Of a DNA stretch of 64,000 nucleotides, positions 13,392 to 24,778 are shown in pieces. Below the pieces are notes generated by a model. The model was not told the origin of the DNA. It was given only the letters and a program-made list of their open reading frames with translations, and did no database searches. Source of the DNA: Acridotheres tristis (taxonomy: Eukaryota > Chordata > Aves > Passeriformes > Sturnidae); the NCBI GenBank assembly GCA_037013685.1, contig CM072887.1, positions 36,383,154 to 36,447,153 of the forward strand. The letters run 5' to 3'. A program made the translations under genes and the position numbers. The stretch's first letter is position 1, and every line of letters begins with the position of its first letter.

Positions 13392-15819
13392 AATAAACAA
13401 AAATTAAAGCTAAATCACATCACAAACGTACTTCCTAAGTCACCAAGTATGAATATTTACATCTATAGGCAGCTACTTCTTAAAATCCTTATCTGAAATT
13501 TATCATGCTCTATCATAAAAGGGATAAGGCTGGTAGCACCCACAAAAACTTCTTTTAGAAAAGTGTTTTTCAATGGTTAGAAGAGTTATATTTTGAATTC
13601 TAAGCTGATCTTTGGACAGTTTATTTTCTTTTGGTTTTATGTCAACATAGTTCCTTAGCTCTTCTCATGCTCTAATATTTATCATATCTGCAACATTTGT
13701 AGGCAGAAATTATATTCCTGCTCAGATCTTCATTTTTCTAGGTTTAAAGGAACCAAATTCTTTTGGCTTCACTCCCACTCTCCTTTCAACCTCACACTAT
13801 GTTGGTTACATCAGATTTCCTGAGCAAGATTTCCAGCAACCAGAACATGTGGTATGATGTGAGCACCTGCACAGATTATAATGAAATAAAAGTTCGCCCA
13901 CAAATTTACACAACCTCTTACATTTATTTTTAATTGCTTTAGCTTTTGACTCTAATTGTCTGTTATTGCACAAGGCTTCATCTATATCACAAAGTTAGTA
14001 CATGTAGGTGTGGTATCATCAGCTGATACTCAGCTGATCAGTGAGAGCAGTACTGTGCTAACTGGTCCACCCAGTCTTTGCAAAATGGTGCTGCACACAC
14101 TTGAAAGGGTCAAGCAAAGTGTCTTCACTGCTCTGGGCCAAGAGCACATACAGGACACTGACCATAGCTCAGGTGATGCACTACAATCCACAGTACAAAA
14201 AGTAAACCTGAAATTCTTCATATTTTACCGTGTTTTATCCCTTACTGCTAACTTCCACTGAATTCTTAATCAAGATAGGAAAAAAGTCTGGTGGAATGGC
14301 CAGCCACCAGCAGCAGCTTTATTGCCAACTGCTCAGCCAAAGGCACTAAGAGTTCAGTAAGTCGTCAGAGTCATCAGGCACACAGTGGTGACTGGATTTG
14401 AATAGTTTGATGCTGTTACAATTTCTGGTAGATAATAGCACACTGAGACAAAGCCAACACCTCTAGTCATGTTCTAAAGTGGTAAATGAGAGTAAGCATT
14501 CCCCTAAGAGTTAAGGGAATTCTTTTTTTCTGCAGTTTGGAACACAGGTACACAGTTCTCTAAATCTGTAATTTCATTCAGGCATAGGAGCACACAGGTA
14601 GCTAACCAGTACTCTACAGAACAATGGTGATTTTCAAATAATGCTTGTAACCAATACATCAAAATGATGTTTCTGAATGTCATGATTTGACCAATAATAA
14701 TTTCACTGGCATAACAAATTCACTGCTCAAAATAATGTTCCTGAAACCTTAGTAATAAAGGCAAGAAAGATTTCTGACATGCCTCAGATATTCTTTTCTG
14801 AAGAGTTTTTTATCCTCTTGTCATGGAAGTATCCCTTGAATTTCATATTTGCAAGTCCCTGGCTTCTCTCCTGGCCACTCTTAGCTATGGCATTAATTTT
14901 CAATTCTGAATTTTTTATATTTGTACTGTAGTAATGAATTTACTTTCTTTTTATTTTTACCATGCTCTGTATTGTGCTGATGTGCAAGACCTCATTGTCT
15001 GGAACACAGACGTTCTTTACAACATACCACATGCACATAAATAATTATCCATGTAGCAGTTTCTCACTTCTACTGGCTTTAGGAGACTGAGTAATAGAGG
15101 ACAATGAATGTGGTGTTACACATATTAAATAATTTTGCTATCCCTTAAACACTTCCTGAAATCAAATCTAACGAAGTGTAAATTAGAAAATGAAATGTAA
15201 TTAATTGTATAATTTAACTTGAACCTTTACTTATGTAAGAAAAATATGTGTCAGCAGATAAAAAACACTTGAACACGTATATTTTCACACTCTTTGTTAC
15301 TTGACATATTAGAGAAACATCTATAGTAACTTGTGTAGTAAAATTGTTCACTCAGTTCAAGAACTACATTTTATCTATTGCTACCAACAAACAGCAAAGA
15401 TTTTCAACTTTAATGTCAGAGATGAAGAAGTAATTTCCCTTGGAAAAACGCTTGTTTGGGCTGCTGCTGTTGAAACACTGTAATTTCCCAGCCAAGATGT
15501 ATTTTAATAAGTTTGGTTATGCTTTATCTCTTTTTGATGCAATATATATTCATTATTTCTTTTCTGTGTATGTACTTCATATGCAATACATGGAAACAAC
15601 GAGGAGCAATCCATAATATGCAACACATGAAATAGGTTTTAAAGAAAGTCTTACACAGGCTTGATAAAAACCGTACTTTGACATATTTGTGTTCTACCTG
15701 GTAGCAGCCTTGGAAACACATAAGTTCTCTGTGGTAATTATTTCCAATGGGAAATGAATAATTCAGGGGCCATGAAACAGTGATTCCAGATTTGGGAATT
15801 ACAAAAATACTCCTCAGGA

Positions 15820-15916
15820 GATCTACTCACCTGTTAACTTCCTGTATGACTTTGGGCTAGACCAAGACTTGATGCTTCGATTTCCTATCAGTTAAGTAGG
15901 AATATTGATATTGCCC
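15820..15916 (+). mobile_element. Candidate ancient MIR-type (CORE-SINE) remnant
   Basis: The plus strand reads cctgtatgactttgggctag, then gatgcttcgatttcctatca, then taggaatattgatattgccc. This follows in order the MIR landmarks tgtgtgaccttgggcaag, tgcctcagtttcctcatctg and taaaatgggaataataatac. The match is degraded, as expected for an amniote-age SINE. It rests on memory of the consensus, not on an alignment. Confidence 0.5.
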
Positions 15917-17737
15917 TTTTTTTGAGTACAATTTAAGAGCAGTAATGGAAGCTGTATAAGAACACAAAATAGTAAATACATCTGGAAAAAGATACTATTT
16001 CCTATTATCAATTAATATTTAGAAGCAACCCTAAACCTGTGGCTTACTTATCTCTCTCTGTTGGGTCATATCTACTAAGTAAGAATTTAGAGCTTCCTTG
16101 TACTTACTATTAAAATATTTGGCTAAGATAAAGGAACACAGATCTTTCTGTGAAGTTTGAGGCAAAAAAATAGGTATTCCTCCTACTGCAATTTCAAATG
16201 CATGAAATATGGCTGTGAAAGAAAGCAGCAATTTGTGATCAGCCACAAGACAGATATGAAATGCACCAAACCTGACATTTTTGGCAGAATTCTTTCTAAT
16301 GGTTATGAGGAGACACAGAATTAGGAAAAAAAAAAACTTTAAAATTATGCAAAAAAACTTTAAAAATGTAAAATTATTACAGCAATGTAACTGGAACAGA
16401 GTTTTTTACTTAGCTTACCTGAACAAAGGAGCTTAACTATACCATGTGTGATGTAGGCTAGATATTGACCTATTGACGTAGCTCCATAAGCATATAAATG
16501 AAGAAGTTAAGGACATTGTGCTTCCAACTACTTCTTCAACACGTTCTTGTTTACTAACAAAGAGGGATACAAGGATCAAACAGATAAAAAAGATAGAATT
16601 GCTGTACTGATCTATCTAACCCTTCCATTTTGAAAAGACAGATATTTATATCCTGATCTTATTCTTCTTCAGCAAACATAATGGTATCCACTGATTGATT
16701 TTAGATAATGCCATATCAACATGTAGTATATTTATACTTATGTCATACCCTATAGATGGGACTGCTTTCATAAAAAGTAATGAATGCAGAATGAATCACT
16801 TGAATTTTTCTCCTCATAAAAGAATCATCTTTCACAGGCATTTTCATTTTATAAATTTTTTCCTTTTCTTTCCTTCTGCAACAAATGGAATCACAGGAAA
16901 CATGTTCAAAAATGCAATTCTGGATACATTATGGTAGAGAGATAGTGGAATATACTAAGAATCCCTGGAGGAAAATTATAAGGATCCAAACTTTATGGGA
17001 CAAAAAAGAAACCCGATATCCTTACGGTAGGCATGGATCTACCTCATGTCTGAGGTGTCTGAATGTCTACAGATGACTGTAATGTACATGGAAGTGCTCA
17101 CATTTCTTGCAGTTAATCCCTGTCCTACTCACTCCATCCCAAAAATAATGAATATAAGCCAACATATGTAAGGACTGATAGCAGCATATTATATTACAGC
17201 ACAGTAGAGTCACAATGCTGCCAAGTGTGTCCTGATGATGTGAAGAATACAAATACAGAGGTACATAGAATACACACACATAACATATATACACTAACCT
17301 GCATTAATGCCTCATAAGTGAAGCAGAACAACTATGCATGAAAGAATAGTGAAAAGAACTAAAAAACCTCTTCTACATGGAATCAATAGCTGACAGAAAC
17401 AATATTGTAGATAAGTGAGCAATAATGGAGAGCTACAGAGGATCTTAATGTGTAATGTCTCCTCCTGTTCAAGAACAGGGCAGTTTCCACTTTTGTCCAA
17501 AAATAATTATTTTAATAATCCAAGCATTTCTTACTGAAACAAAGAAGCATCAACTAGATGGCTCCATGGGAACCCCCCCTTCAAAACACACCTTACAACA
17601 GCACAAATTTGTCAATTAACATTTAAATATTTATTCCAGAATACCTTGAACAGAAAAATAATAGATACAGAACCAGAATGACAGCTGTGTAGTGCTGGCT
17701 GAGAATTTCAGCAAGAATGTAAGCATTGTTCCAAACG

Positions 17738-18332
17738 TGTGTTGGTTTTGGCTGGGGTGGAGCTAATTTTCTTCACAGTAGCTGGTAAGAGGCTGTGATT
17801 TGGATTTTGCTGGAATAAGTGCTGATAACACAGGGATGTTTTGTTATTGTTGAGCATCACTTACACAGCATCAAGGGCCTTTTCTGCTTGTCACCCTACC
17901 AGTGAGGGGAGTGGGGGATGCACAAGTAGATGTGAGGGGACATGGCCAGGATGGCTGATCCCTACTGATCAAAGGGATATGCCAGACTATGCATGGTTAT
18001 GCTCAGCATAGGCAGCTGGGGGAAGTTTGGTGGAGGGAACTGCTTCTTGGGGACTGCCTGGGCATCAGTCATTTGGTGGTGAACAATCATTTTCATTTGC
18101 ATCACTTGTCTTTCTTGAGTTTTATTTCTCTCTCTTTGTTATTTGCCTTTCAATAAATTTAATATTATCACTACTATTATTGTATTTTATTTAAATTATT
18201 GAACTGTTCTTACCTGAACCCATGAGTTTACTCACTTTTACCCCGCTAATTCTCTCCCCAAACTCACTGCTGGGAGACAGTGAATGAGCAGTTGTGTGGT
18301 ACTTATTTGCCATCTGGGGTTAAACCACGACA
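17738..18332 (+). mobile_element. Solo LTR of an avian endogenous retrovirus
   Basis: The block starts tgtgttggttttggctgggg and ends ggggttaaaccacgaca, giving the TG...CA ends typical of an LTR, about 595 bp long. The body (cacagggatgttttgttatt, ttttctgcttgtcaccc), the phrase acccatgagtttactcactt and the gggagacagtgaatgagc near the 3' end match an LTR family I know from bird genomes, from memory and not from a search. A polyadenylation signal AATAAA is at 18152-18157. No primer-binding site or internal viral sequence follows, so this is a solo LTR left by recombination. The flanks (ccaaacg and aaatagc) show no clean target duplication. Where relatives have a TATA-like tcagcatataaagctgg, this copy reads cagcataggcagctgg, so its promoter is probably dead. 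ERVL-type membership is likely but not proven. Confidence 0.85.
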
Positions 18333-21300
18333 AATAGCTTTTAATTTCTGGATACAATACAATAGAACGTGTGTTCATATGATATCAATCTCACCCGAGG
18401 ACTTCAGAGACATGCCAGTTGAATGCACCTGGCAACACTCCTTGAGCTTTTCTGTTATTCCAGATATTAAATTTACAGGATTTGGCTTCCCACGGAGCTG
18501 AGTCTCTGAATGCCAAGACTGAAGCATTTACTTCTTAAAAATAGCAACCTCTGTCTCCCAGAGCAATTTCTACTTTTTCATGAAGCCACCTAATAACTGA
18601 GTCTAGGCAGAAACTAGTATTGCTCCCATAAGCAGTTCTACATCTGCTCACTTTAATGTCAAAGTGTATCAATCACAAACACAAACAAAATTTAGACACT
18701 TTATGGGCTTTAATTTAAGCTTACATGATTTCTCATGAATGTTGTCAGGCTTTGTGCTATACCTAGATTCAACACCTGATTTCAACAGGAGGAACCACAA
18801 CTGTTTTAACAGTATTTGTAATTAGATGATTTCATGAAATACTACTCTTCCTTTTCTCAAAATAACGGCCACAAAGCATTACTTTGTTGCTTTGATACTG
18901 CTGGTCCAGATATTTGATAGATAGCAGAAGTGCAGCCAAGGTATCAAGGGCTTAGCAGTACAGCCATCAGGTGCCAGGACAACAGAGTGCCAAAGACACT
19001 GGCAAGCTCAGTTTTGAAATATTGGCCTGATTTGGGGAAAGTGATAGTAGCAAGCCAAAATGCATCGGTAATACATTCTTTCAAACAAATACTTCATCCA
19101 GTACTGAAATTGCAAGAATTAAGCATCGAGAATTAGTCTGTTCTGCAAATGAGGGAAGGCTATTAATTTTGTGAACTTTCTAAAGAAATAACTGAAAGGT
19201 CCTGGACACAGCAAGCATACCACTGAGAAAGAAATTGCTCAACAGCAGGTTCAACTAAACCCAGAGCCACATACGATGGTATCTTGATACGCTTGGCAGT
19301 AAGTGGAGACTTTGTCCCATCAAACAAACAAATATAAAAATTACTGAAAGGCATTTGAAGATATGCTACAATGAAACTAAATCAAACCCCTTATCTGACT
19401 GTAATGACAGATATTTACAAAGATAGAATGTGGAAGATGTTCTTAAAAAAATTCAGAGGTGAATAGTGATTAACTCTCAGGGTAAGTTGGCTTATTTTCT
19501 TCTGAATTTAAAACTTAGAGGTCCACTCTTGAAAGTGAGTACCTCGTGTATGCTCCTTGAGCATTATCTTTCTTGGTGTCCCTGATGAAGGTGACAACAT
19601 GCATGCCAAATAAGACGGTCAATTAACAACCAGCAGCATTTTTCAGAATAACAGAATATCAGAGAACTATGAAAAAAAAAAAGAGTACCAAGTACAAATT
19701 GCTGACATTCATGCTAGCATGCAATTTCGTGCTAGTAACATGGTATTTATTACACAGTGAAGAACTTCTGCAACCAATCTGGAATGCAAAACCCACCACA
19801 GCCAAGAGGACAATAAGTATACCATGCTCCCTGACAGACTCTAGCACACCAGACTACTAAAAAGTCTTTCTGAAGTAGTATATTTTTCACATTATTTTCC
19901 TGGCTTTTGAAAAGGCTTCTTGTCCCAAAGAGCTTACATTCTTGTCCTGGTTTTGGAATGGTATTTGCCTATTTAATACTCCCACTAAAAAGTCCATAGC
20001 CACTCCTCTCCCTTCCCACCCGCCACAATAGGAGGCAAAAAAGGCAGATAATGGGCCGAGATAAGAACAAATTACTGGAAACAGCAATGAAAGAAGGAAA
20101 TGTACAGTAGCAGCAAAAATATGAATAACAAAAGCATACAAGAGACACAGTGATCCACATACAAAAATGCTCAACATGGACCTTGAGACAATGAACAATG
20201 TCTGAAAATGCCCCACGTTTTTAGAAGCTCTGCCCTTTGTTTGGAAGCCAGAGAGCTCCTTTCTCCTCACCCCCAGCAATGATGTGAGGTACAGAGAAAC
20301 CTCTGGGTCCTGGCCAAAACTAGGAAACATTCCCATTGTAATATGTCAATATGGAAACAAAAGAGGAAATGCAAAGGTAAAGCAAGGATCATGCTAAAAT
20401 GACAGAAAGGAAGTGGCTTCTATCACAAACACTAAAGACTTAAATGTTAATGCGGCATCAGATTTAATGTGGAAACATAAAAAGGCAGTGAATATACAGG
20501 GAAAAGAGAGGAGGTAAGAATAAACAGGAAGATCTGTTTGGGAGGATGCAAAAGTTCACATGAAGTAGAGTTCAACAGTGCAGATGTAGGAGGATGGGAC
20601 TCCTGAAGTCTGACAGCGAGATCTGATGATCTCAGAACAACAGTATGCTGACACCAGACTGATATTATTTGACTGCAGCTGTACACATGTGGTAAAGTCT
20701 AAATGGCACTACCTTGTACTACACTGGTCTTAAAAAATATCTACAACACTGTCTGGAAGCAAAACTCAGATGCATTCTGAAGTACTGGCTGACTCAAATA
20801 TCCTGCCCTGCAGCCTCAGAAGAATTGTGTGCTGTAAGAGTTGTCAAAAGGTTTGGTTTTTACGTAAGATAAGAAAATATCTTGACTTTGTTTAAGGAAA
20901 GGCTTGCTTCCTTTACTGCTGCATTTTTCATTATTACATGGCATCTAGGGCAGGCAAGCTCCTGAGGATAAATAAATCAGTGAGTAAATACACTGTGCCA
21001 CAGCTGCAAGTTTTGACACTACACCTCAGTCCAGTGAAGTCAGAGAATAGGGCCTGCTTGTGAGAGTCAGTTCAGACCACTTGGTTGCAAACGCAGGACA
21101 CTGTGGTCAGGATTCTTCCATGACCCAGTTTCTTTCAGAAAAAACTAACAATTTCCACCTGGGTGCACAAAAGGTAGGATTCACAGAAATGCCAGTAGCC
21201 TTTCAGAACAGAAGGCAGATGTTGTTCAGATTAAAAGGCTGATACAGAAAGTCTGATGATATAAATATGGTCTTCATGAGGAGATAACTTTCAGAACTCT

Positions 21301-24238
21301 GAGTACATGCTAAAAGATGAGAAGTGCTCTCACACTCACTCTTTGAGAGGACTGGTTTTAATTACAGCCTCTCTGATAATGTGAACTCACTACCTTTAAG
21401 AGAATTGGGATCTGGAAAGACTGCATTGAGGTCAAGATGCACCATGTTCACTTTTGTGTACTTTGCTCAGTACTTTTAAAAGTATGTCTTTATTTTTAGG
21501 AGAACACAAATTTTCTCTAAATCAAATTAATCAGAAGTCTGGGCAATGGACTCTTCCTTTCTGTAATTTTAGAAATAGTTTTTCCCTCCCTTTCAAGCGT
21601 AAATGTACATATTTCTTTTCAGCCTACTCATTAAAACTAGAAAACCCAAATTCTTGCAATATCTCCTGCACAATGTTTATGGATCCCAAACTCTTCCACA
21701 GGTGTTGAAAAGGCACAGGAAAAAGCTTGTGTTCCTTCCTTAGATAAGCACGTGCTATCTGGCAGTTGAGAAAAATAACCTACTCTTTTGTCATCAGAGA
21801 ATCCTTCAGAAAAGATTAATGTTGCAATAGCAGGACATTTTCTCTTCTGTTGTTTTGGCTGATACTGAATTTGCAGCAAGAGGAAGGAGCTGTAGGCATA
21901 TAAGGACATGTGGACAGGGAGAAACGTCCATCTGCTATTGACATAGTCCATTAACAAGCTGAACACACTTTGAGAACCTTTGTTTTTTTATTCTTGATGT
22001 ACTTGTGCTCCTACCATAAATTCATCAGAAGATTCACAAAAGAATTTTAATGAAGACAGTGACAATTTTATTCAAAATAGAAGAATATCAAAAACTAAGA
22101 AAGCATTTCCCTTAAGGAAAGCAAAAAAATCTTAACATGGTGACAAGAAATGATCATATTCACCTCTCTGCAAAGATCAAATGCTAATATTGGATCCATA
22201 TGCCACCTATGCAATTTCTCTCTGATATCTAAGAAAGAATTACACTACTAAAAATTGCTGTTGTGGCTACAGTTTAAATCCATTCCAACCCTTTTGGGTT
22301 GGAATGGGTACCAAATTTAGTAGACCAGATTATAAGCACAGCAAACACAAAAATAGTGTTATTTAATCTGTAGCTGATGTTTAAGGGTCTCTGGAGCCCA
22401 TTCCCAGTGTCTTGTGTACCTGGGAGATTGCCTCCTTACACATGCCAGAGCTGGTGTTTATGAAGGAGCTTCAAGTCAGTAGAGATTAATGACATCAAAA
22501 TTTTGGCAGAAAACAGAAACGAAATTCTCTTCCAAATCAATTTACAGCAGCACTAAAAGTCATTTCAAGCCTGATTCAAGAAGGGCTGGCAATGTCTATT
22601 CCAAAGAGGTTCATTTTGTTTTGCAGCAAGAATAAACAAAATGCTATAAGAGTTTGTGGCGGCTCTATACTAAACTGGCTGGCAACAACTATTTCAGGAT
22701 CCAACAGAATTTTCCCCTATCTCAAGATAAGATACTCATAGAAATATTTGAATCACCTGCAAAACAAAGCCACGCCTTACTGTATAAGGGAAAATCAGGC
22801 TGGACAAGCAGCTAAAGACAATTAATACTACATTGTTCAGAGAAGCTCACTCTTCAAGCTTTTGTTTCATTTTAGAGCCATATACATTTGATTCCCAAAG
22901 GCACACATTTGGAAGACAAGTAAAATCTTTGTGACATTTCTCATTCTTTGAGAAATTTAGGAACTACTTGAGAAAGCAGTGACCATGACAGCAACAATCA
23001 GAGTCTGTGACACCTGTCCATGACCTGGTTACCTTACATTTGGGGACATGGTTTAGGTATTCTCAGTGGCAGCAGTGCACATCACCTCTTAGCAAAACAA
23101 AAGTGAGAAGAACACACACGACAAACAGCATGAAAAGCAGGAAAACCCATATATTTTAAAAAATTATTTTCCACTCAGGTTTGGGATTTATGCATGCAGA
23201 GCACTGCTTTGTACTCTGGATTCAATCTGTGCTGGATGAACTTAGTGCTCCAAGTCAGCGAAGGGTGCCCAGCATCAGAGCACTTCATTAAAGGACAGGT
23301 CCCTATATATATGAGTTTCCAAATTTTGCTGTAAAACCAAGGGGGTTACCTCTTGTTCTCCAGGGACAGGCCTACTGAACAGAGATGGAGTGGCAAATTA
23401 AATGTGTTGGCTTTCATCATAAATCTGTCAGGGTTTTAATAACTGAAGATCATAGAGCATCAACCACCACAAAGCTACGGAGAGGCCTGAATTTGATCTT
23501 TAGAATTTGTTCAAATCTCAATTGGAGGGTAGGGTCATTGGCGTTATAGTAATACATCCAAAATTTCCAGGTTCCTCCTCTCTTTCCCCTTTAGCCTTGA
23601 ACAGACACACAGAGGCACATAAACATCCTGAACAGGTTTATTCCTAAAACTATTAACAACACAGGAGCACTGATATTGCGCAGCATATCTGAAGAAAGAT
23701 TAAGAAACACTACACACCAAGAATTGCCCACATTTTGATGCTCAGTTGACCGAGGTCTATATCTATGTGTTAATAAGATTATTTTATAAATATATAGTGA
23801 GGGACCACAAAGCAGAATATGGCAGTTTTGTGATTGTCTGTAACTGTTAATGCACAATTTTCAATATTCTTTTACTTAATATGAACCCATATTTAGTAGC
23901 ACTAAAGAGAGAGAATGATGGCACACCAGCACATGTACTTCTAATAGAGGGACTGAAGCAAACAGTGACATCACCAAACCTAGAGAGAAATAATCCCATA
24001 TATACCATACTATAATGTTACTAAGTGTAACTCTGAAACACAGTCATAAATAAACCACATTTCTTTCCAGTTTGAAAAAAATAGACTGGTATTCTTTTCT
24101 AAATGGAGCATTTCAATACCAGTTCTTTGTTCAGCCCTTCATGGAACAGTGTGGTGTGTAAAATCTGTCTAAAAAGCAGTCCCTCTTTCTCTTTTTGTCT
24201 TTCTGCTACCATGGATATGACATCATTTTTGCCAACCG
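18333..24238 (-). other. PRKN: PRKN intron 7, between solo LTR and GC-rich patch
   Basis: This is non-coding intron. It contains the longest open frame of the window (149 codons, minus strand, 19887-20336), which has no recognised motif and is about as long as the longest chance frame expected in 64 kb at this composition. A perfect 12-bp hairpin lies at 22280-22307. Nothing else is recognised. Confidence 0.7.
22280..22307 (+). repeat. Perfect 12-bp inverted repeat with TTTT loop
   Basis: CCATTCCAACCC, then TTTT, then GGGTTGGAATGG: a 12-bp stem with no mismatch and a 4-base loop. The arm resembles the ggttggaa-type motif common near the 3' ends of avian CR1 copies, but no CR1 body is seen on either side. 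It could fold into a hairpin in the pre-mRNA or a small cruciform in DNA. Confidence 0.95.
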
Positions 24239-24778
24239 TTGCTAAGTCATGAACAGAAGGAGCATTTCCTTTTCTCACATAGAGGGCAGGGTATGAGCCA
24301 GAGCTTCCAAGAGACACAATGTTCTCTTTATGCAGCCAGGGAAAACAGTAAGAGAGGGCTGCCGATGGTCTGGGAAATGGCGGGCAGCCATCGAGCACAC
24401 AAAGCTCACAGCACTGCCTGGCCAGACTCAGTTCCCACTAAATTGGCGGCCTATTTTCTCATTTCAAAGAAGGAAAAGGGAGGGAGAGAGGGGAGCAAAG
24501 AAAAAAGCCCTATATCTTTGCCACTCAACCCTTGCTGAGGAAACCACAGGTCCATTGCCCTTCCCAACGAGGGCTGCATCCACTGCTGGAGAACAGGAGA
24601 GGGAGCGCTTATGGTGGATCCAGGAGCTGCTTCTCTTAAGCCCCCTCCCAACATGCTGCACTTGTAAAGTCTTTGTGTTGTGGCTGGGGGACAACAGAAG
24701 TTTCCAAAATGAAAATATATTTGATCCAAAAAGGATCCAGAACTCAGTTATGGTCAAATTGAGAATTGCATAAGACAT
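24239..24778. other. GC-richer island with overlapping open frames on both strands
   Basis: The plus strand is open for 147 codons (24330-24773) and the minus strand for 104 and 92 codons over the same bases. No frame shows a known domain, and the compositions (Ser/Pro/Lys-rich) look like read-through of base-skewed sequence. The purine run aaaagggagggagagagggg is included. I cannot identify it. Confidence 0.45.

Larger units (their letters stand above)
9538..17737 (-). other. PRKN: PRKN intron 7, AT-rich with old SINE-like remnant
   Basis: This is non-coding sequence. It includes a GC-rich patch (11400-11640), an AAAT-type microsatellite (13364-13391), a candidate MIR remnant (15820-15916) and a short tandem duplication of an A-run followed by ctttaaaa (16331-16370). 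No gene is recognised. Confidence 0.7.

Noticed and set aside
17067..17294. Cysteine/tyrosine-rich minus-strand frame
   Set aside because: It reads across TATG/CACA-rich low-complexity sequence; no family match.
19887..20336. Longest open frame of the window, 149 codons on the minus strand, with hydrophobic stretches
   Set aside because: No domain or family is recognised. With stops at roughly 6 to 7 percent of codons, a frame near 130 to 150 codons is expected by chance in 64 kb.
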